DNA from: Nitrospirales bacterium
Lineage (GTDB): Bacteria > Nitrospirota > Nitrospiria > Nitrospirales > UBA8639
NCBI GenBank assembly: GCA_022825885.1
Contig: JAJDVY010000048.1
Location: forward strand, 28,453-92,452
DNA length: 64,000 bases
Reading direction: 5' to 3'
In this document: piece by piece, positions 63,146 to 64,000 of the stretch
Layout: every line of letters starts with the position of its first letter
Position numbering within the stretch: position 1 is the stretch's first letter
Made by a program: the position numbers and the translations under genes
Notes under the pieces: model-generated
Seen by the model: the letters and a program-made list of their open reading frames with translations, nothing else
The model's database searches: none
Told to the model about the DNA's origin: nothing

Positions 63146-63688
63146 CTATTGCGGCAACTCGATGGTCAGTTGGGTGCCGACGTTGAGGTTCAGCGTCGCG
63201 GCTTGCCCCGCGCCCAGTTCCAGGACCAGGACCGCAGCGGTTTTCGGCCGGTAACGGGGACAGAGGTTGTCGGTTCTCGTGCAAATCGGGACGTACCGTT
63301 CGACGTGAACAATCGTCCCGTCCTGGTCCAGCCATAGAATATCCAGGGGCATTTTGGTGTTCTTCATCCAAAACGTCCAATAGCCGGGCTCCTGAAATTC
63401 CGGAAAGGTGAACAGCATGCCTCGATCAGGGGCCATGCGCGTTCGGAACATCAAGCCTTGGCTCCGTTTGGCCGGCGTATCGGCGAGTTCACAATAAATC
63501 ATGAACCCGTCTGGTGTCGAAACCGTGGCCAACCCGCCCGACAAACCGTTTGGTCCTGATGGTGGGGGCGGCGGCGCGGAGAACGCCAGCAGGCTTGTGC
63601 CCAGGATAAGGCAGGCCGTCAGGGAGAGGACCCGCAGGATGAATGTTCGTCCGGTCGGCGTCGAAGGTGCTGGTTCCGGTTGCGTCAT
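63146..63688 (-). CDS. DUF192 family exported protein
   Basis: A 180-residue protein with a signal peptide (hydrophobic about 18-37, ending LLAFSA), a Pro-rich linker and a DUF192 domain: CELADTPAKRSQGLMFRT, GMLFTFPEFQEPGYWTFWMK, MPLDILWLDQDGTIV and LELGAGQAATLNLNVG. The function is unknown; it is a small beta-barrel domain. It converges on rel with 5 nt between the stop codons. Confidence 0.88.
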   Translation of the reverse strand: MTQPEPAPSTPTGRTFILRVLSLTACLILGTSLLAFSAPPPPPSGPNGLSGGLATVSTPDGFMIYCELADTPAKRSQGLMFRTRMAPDRGMLFTFPEFQEPGYWTFWMKNTKMPLDILWLDQDGTIVHVERYVPICTRTDNLCPRYRPKTAAVLVLELGAGQAATLNLNVGTQLTIELPQ

Positions 63689-63738
63689 GGCGGCTATGCT
63701 AGGGGCTTTTGAAAAAACCTGTCAACCGGGGAGAACGT

Positions 63739-63999
63739 TTACAATAACCGCAGGAACTTCAGGAGGCCTTTGCGCGTCACGTCGGGCAGGCGGCGGATCT
63801 GGTGGAGGATGGCTTGTTCTTCGCGGGTAAGGGGTAGAGCGCCCACGTTCGGGGGCATTGCGCGTTTATGGCGCACGTCGGGAAAGACCGTGCCGGTGGC
63901 CAGCCATTGCGGGTCCTGTCGCAGCAAACGGGCGAGGGCGAAGAAATGCTCCAGTTTGATGTTTTTGCTGAAGCCCAGTTCCCATTGATTCACCGCGGA
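63739..63999 (-). CDS. XRE-family transcriptional regulator, partial (5' end outside window)
   Basis: The reading frame runs off the right edge. The visible C-terminal part starts SAVNQWELGFSKNIKLEHFF, the end of an XRE helix-turn-helix, followed by RLLRQDPQWLATG and a short C-terminal helical tail (LTREEQAILHQIRRLP). Such proteins resemble phage-repressor-like regulators lacking a peptidase domain. Its targets are unknown. Confidence 0.8.
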   Translation of the reverse strand, partial: SAVNQWELGFSKNIKLEHFFALARLLRQDPQWLATGTVFPDVRHKRAMPPNVGALPLTREEQAILHQIRRLPDVTRKGLLKFLRLL

Positions 64000-64000
64000 C

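Overview
The window looks like a chromosomal segment of an aerobic, autotrophic bacterium of the Nitrospirota/Nitrospinota type. The main evidence is an almost complete reductive TCA gene set: the end of a 2-oxoacid:ferredoxin oxidoreductase alpha subunit, monomeric isocitrate dehydrogenase, two-subunit ATP-citrate lyase (aclB-aclA), aconitase, a fumarate reductase-like pair and succinyl-CoA synthetase. A Pup protein ending in GGE, a K+-independent proton-pumping pyrophosphatase and many intergenic palindromic repeats fit such a lineage. The phylum is an inference from gene content.

Layout. 1-4.4 kb: end of the oxidoreductase, surE, a DedA-type protein, cysS overlapping rlmB by 149 nt, and a small LuxR-type regulator. 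4.5-6.9 kb: type IV pilus genes pilD, fimT/gspH-like, pilV and pilW. The expected next gene, pilX, lies 23 kb away at 30.1 kb. Between them are a formylglycine-generating-enzyme-fold protein, a DUF427 protein, an RND exporter with a TPR partner, icd, and a lipid block at 14.6-30.0 kb.

The lipid block is the main discovery. It holds a translationally coupled bacterial sterol operon: an SdmB-like 3-beta-hydroxysteroid dehydrogenase, an SdmA-like Rieske oxygenase, an ERG4/ERG24-type sterol reductase, CYP51, and a 1128-residue protein that fuses squalene epoxidase to oxidosqualene cyclase. Convergent to it are a five-helix membrane protein with a possible EBP-like signature, a flavin amine-oxidase-family protein and a cytochrome P450 fused to an N-terminal GPP34 (GOLPH3-like) domain. 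Divergent from the P450 are a GC-poor FAD reductase containing an 11-G tract and a membrane desaturase. The RND/TPR pair upstream could export or traffic the sterol product.

31.6-42.2 kb carries aclB-aclA-acn-frdB-frdA-sucC-sucD. Promoters of similar architecture, sharing a 16-bp identical box across the -35 element, sit before aclB and before the distant icd. 42.3-44.1 kb is a BrnTA toxin-antitoxin pair plus a GC-poor NERD-domain gene. 44.2-64 kb is mostly housekeeping: Xaa-Pro aminopeptidase, a TraB-family protein, a CobW GTPase, a pentapeptide-repeat protein, HflKC, an AAA ATPase, HppA, PhoD, Pup, RecJ, an orphan antitoxin, a Rel/SpoT enzyme, a DUF192 protein and a partial XRE regulator. 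Short interspersed hairpin repeats, an 87-bp inverted repeat pair and a 9-bp iteron-like array lie between these genes.
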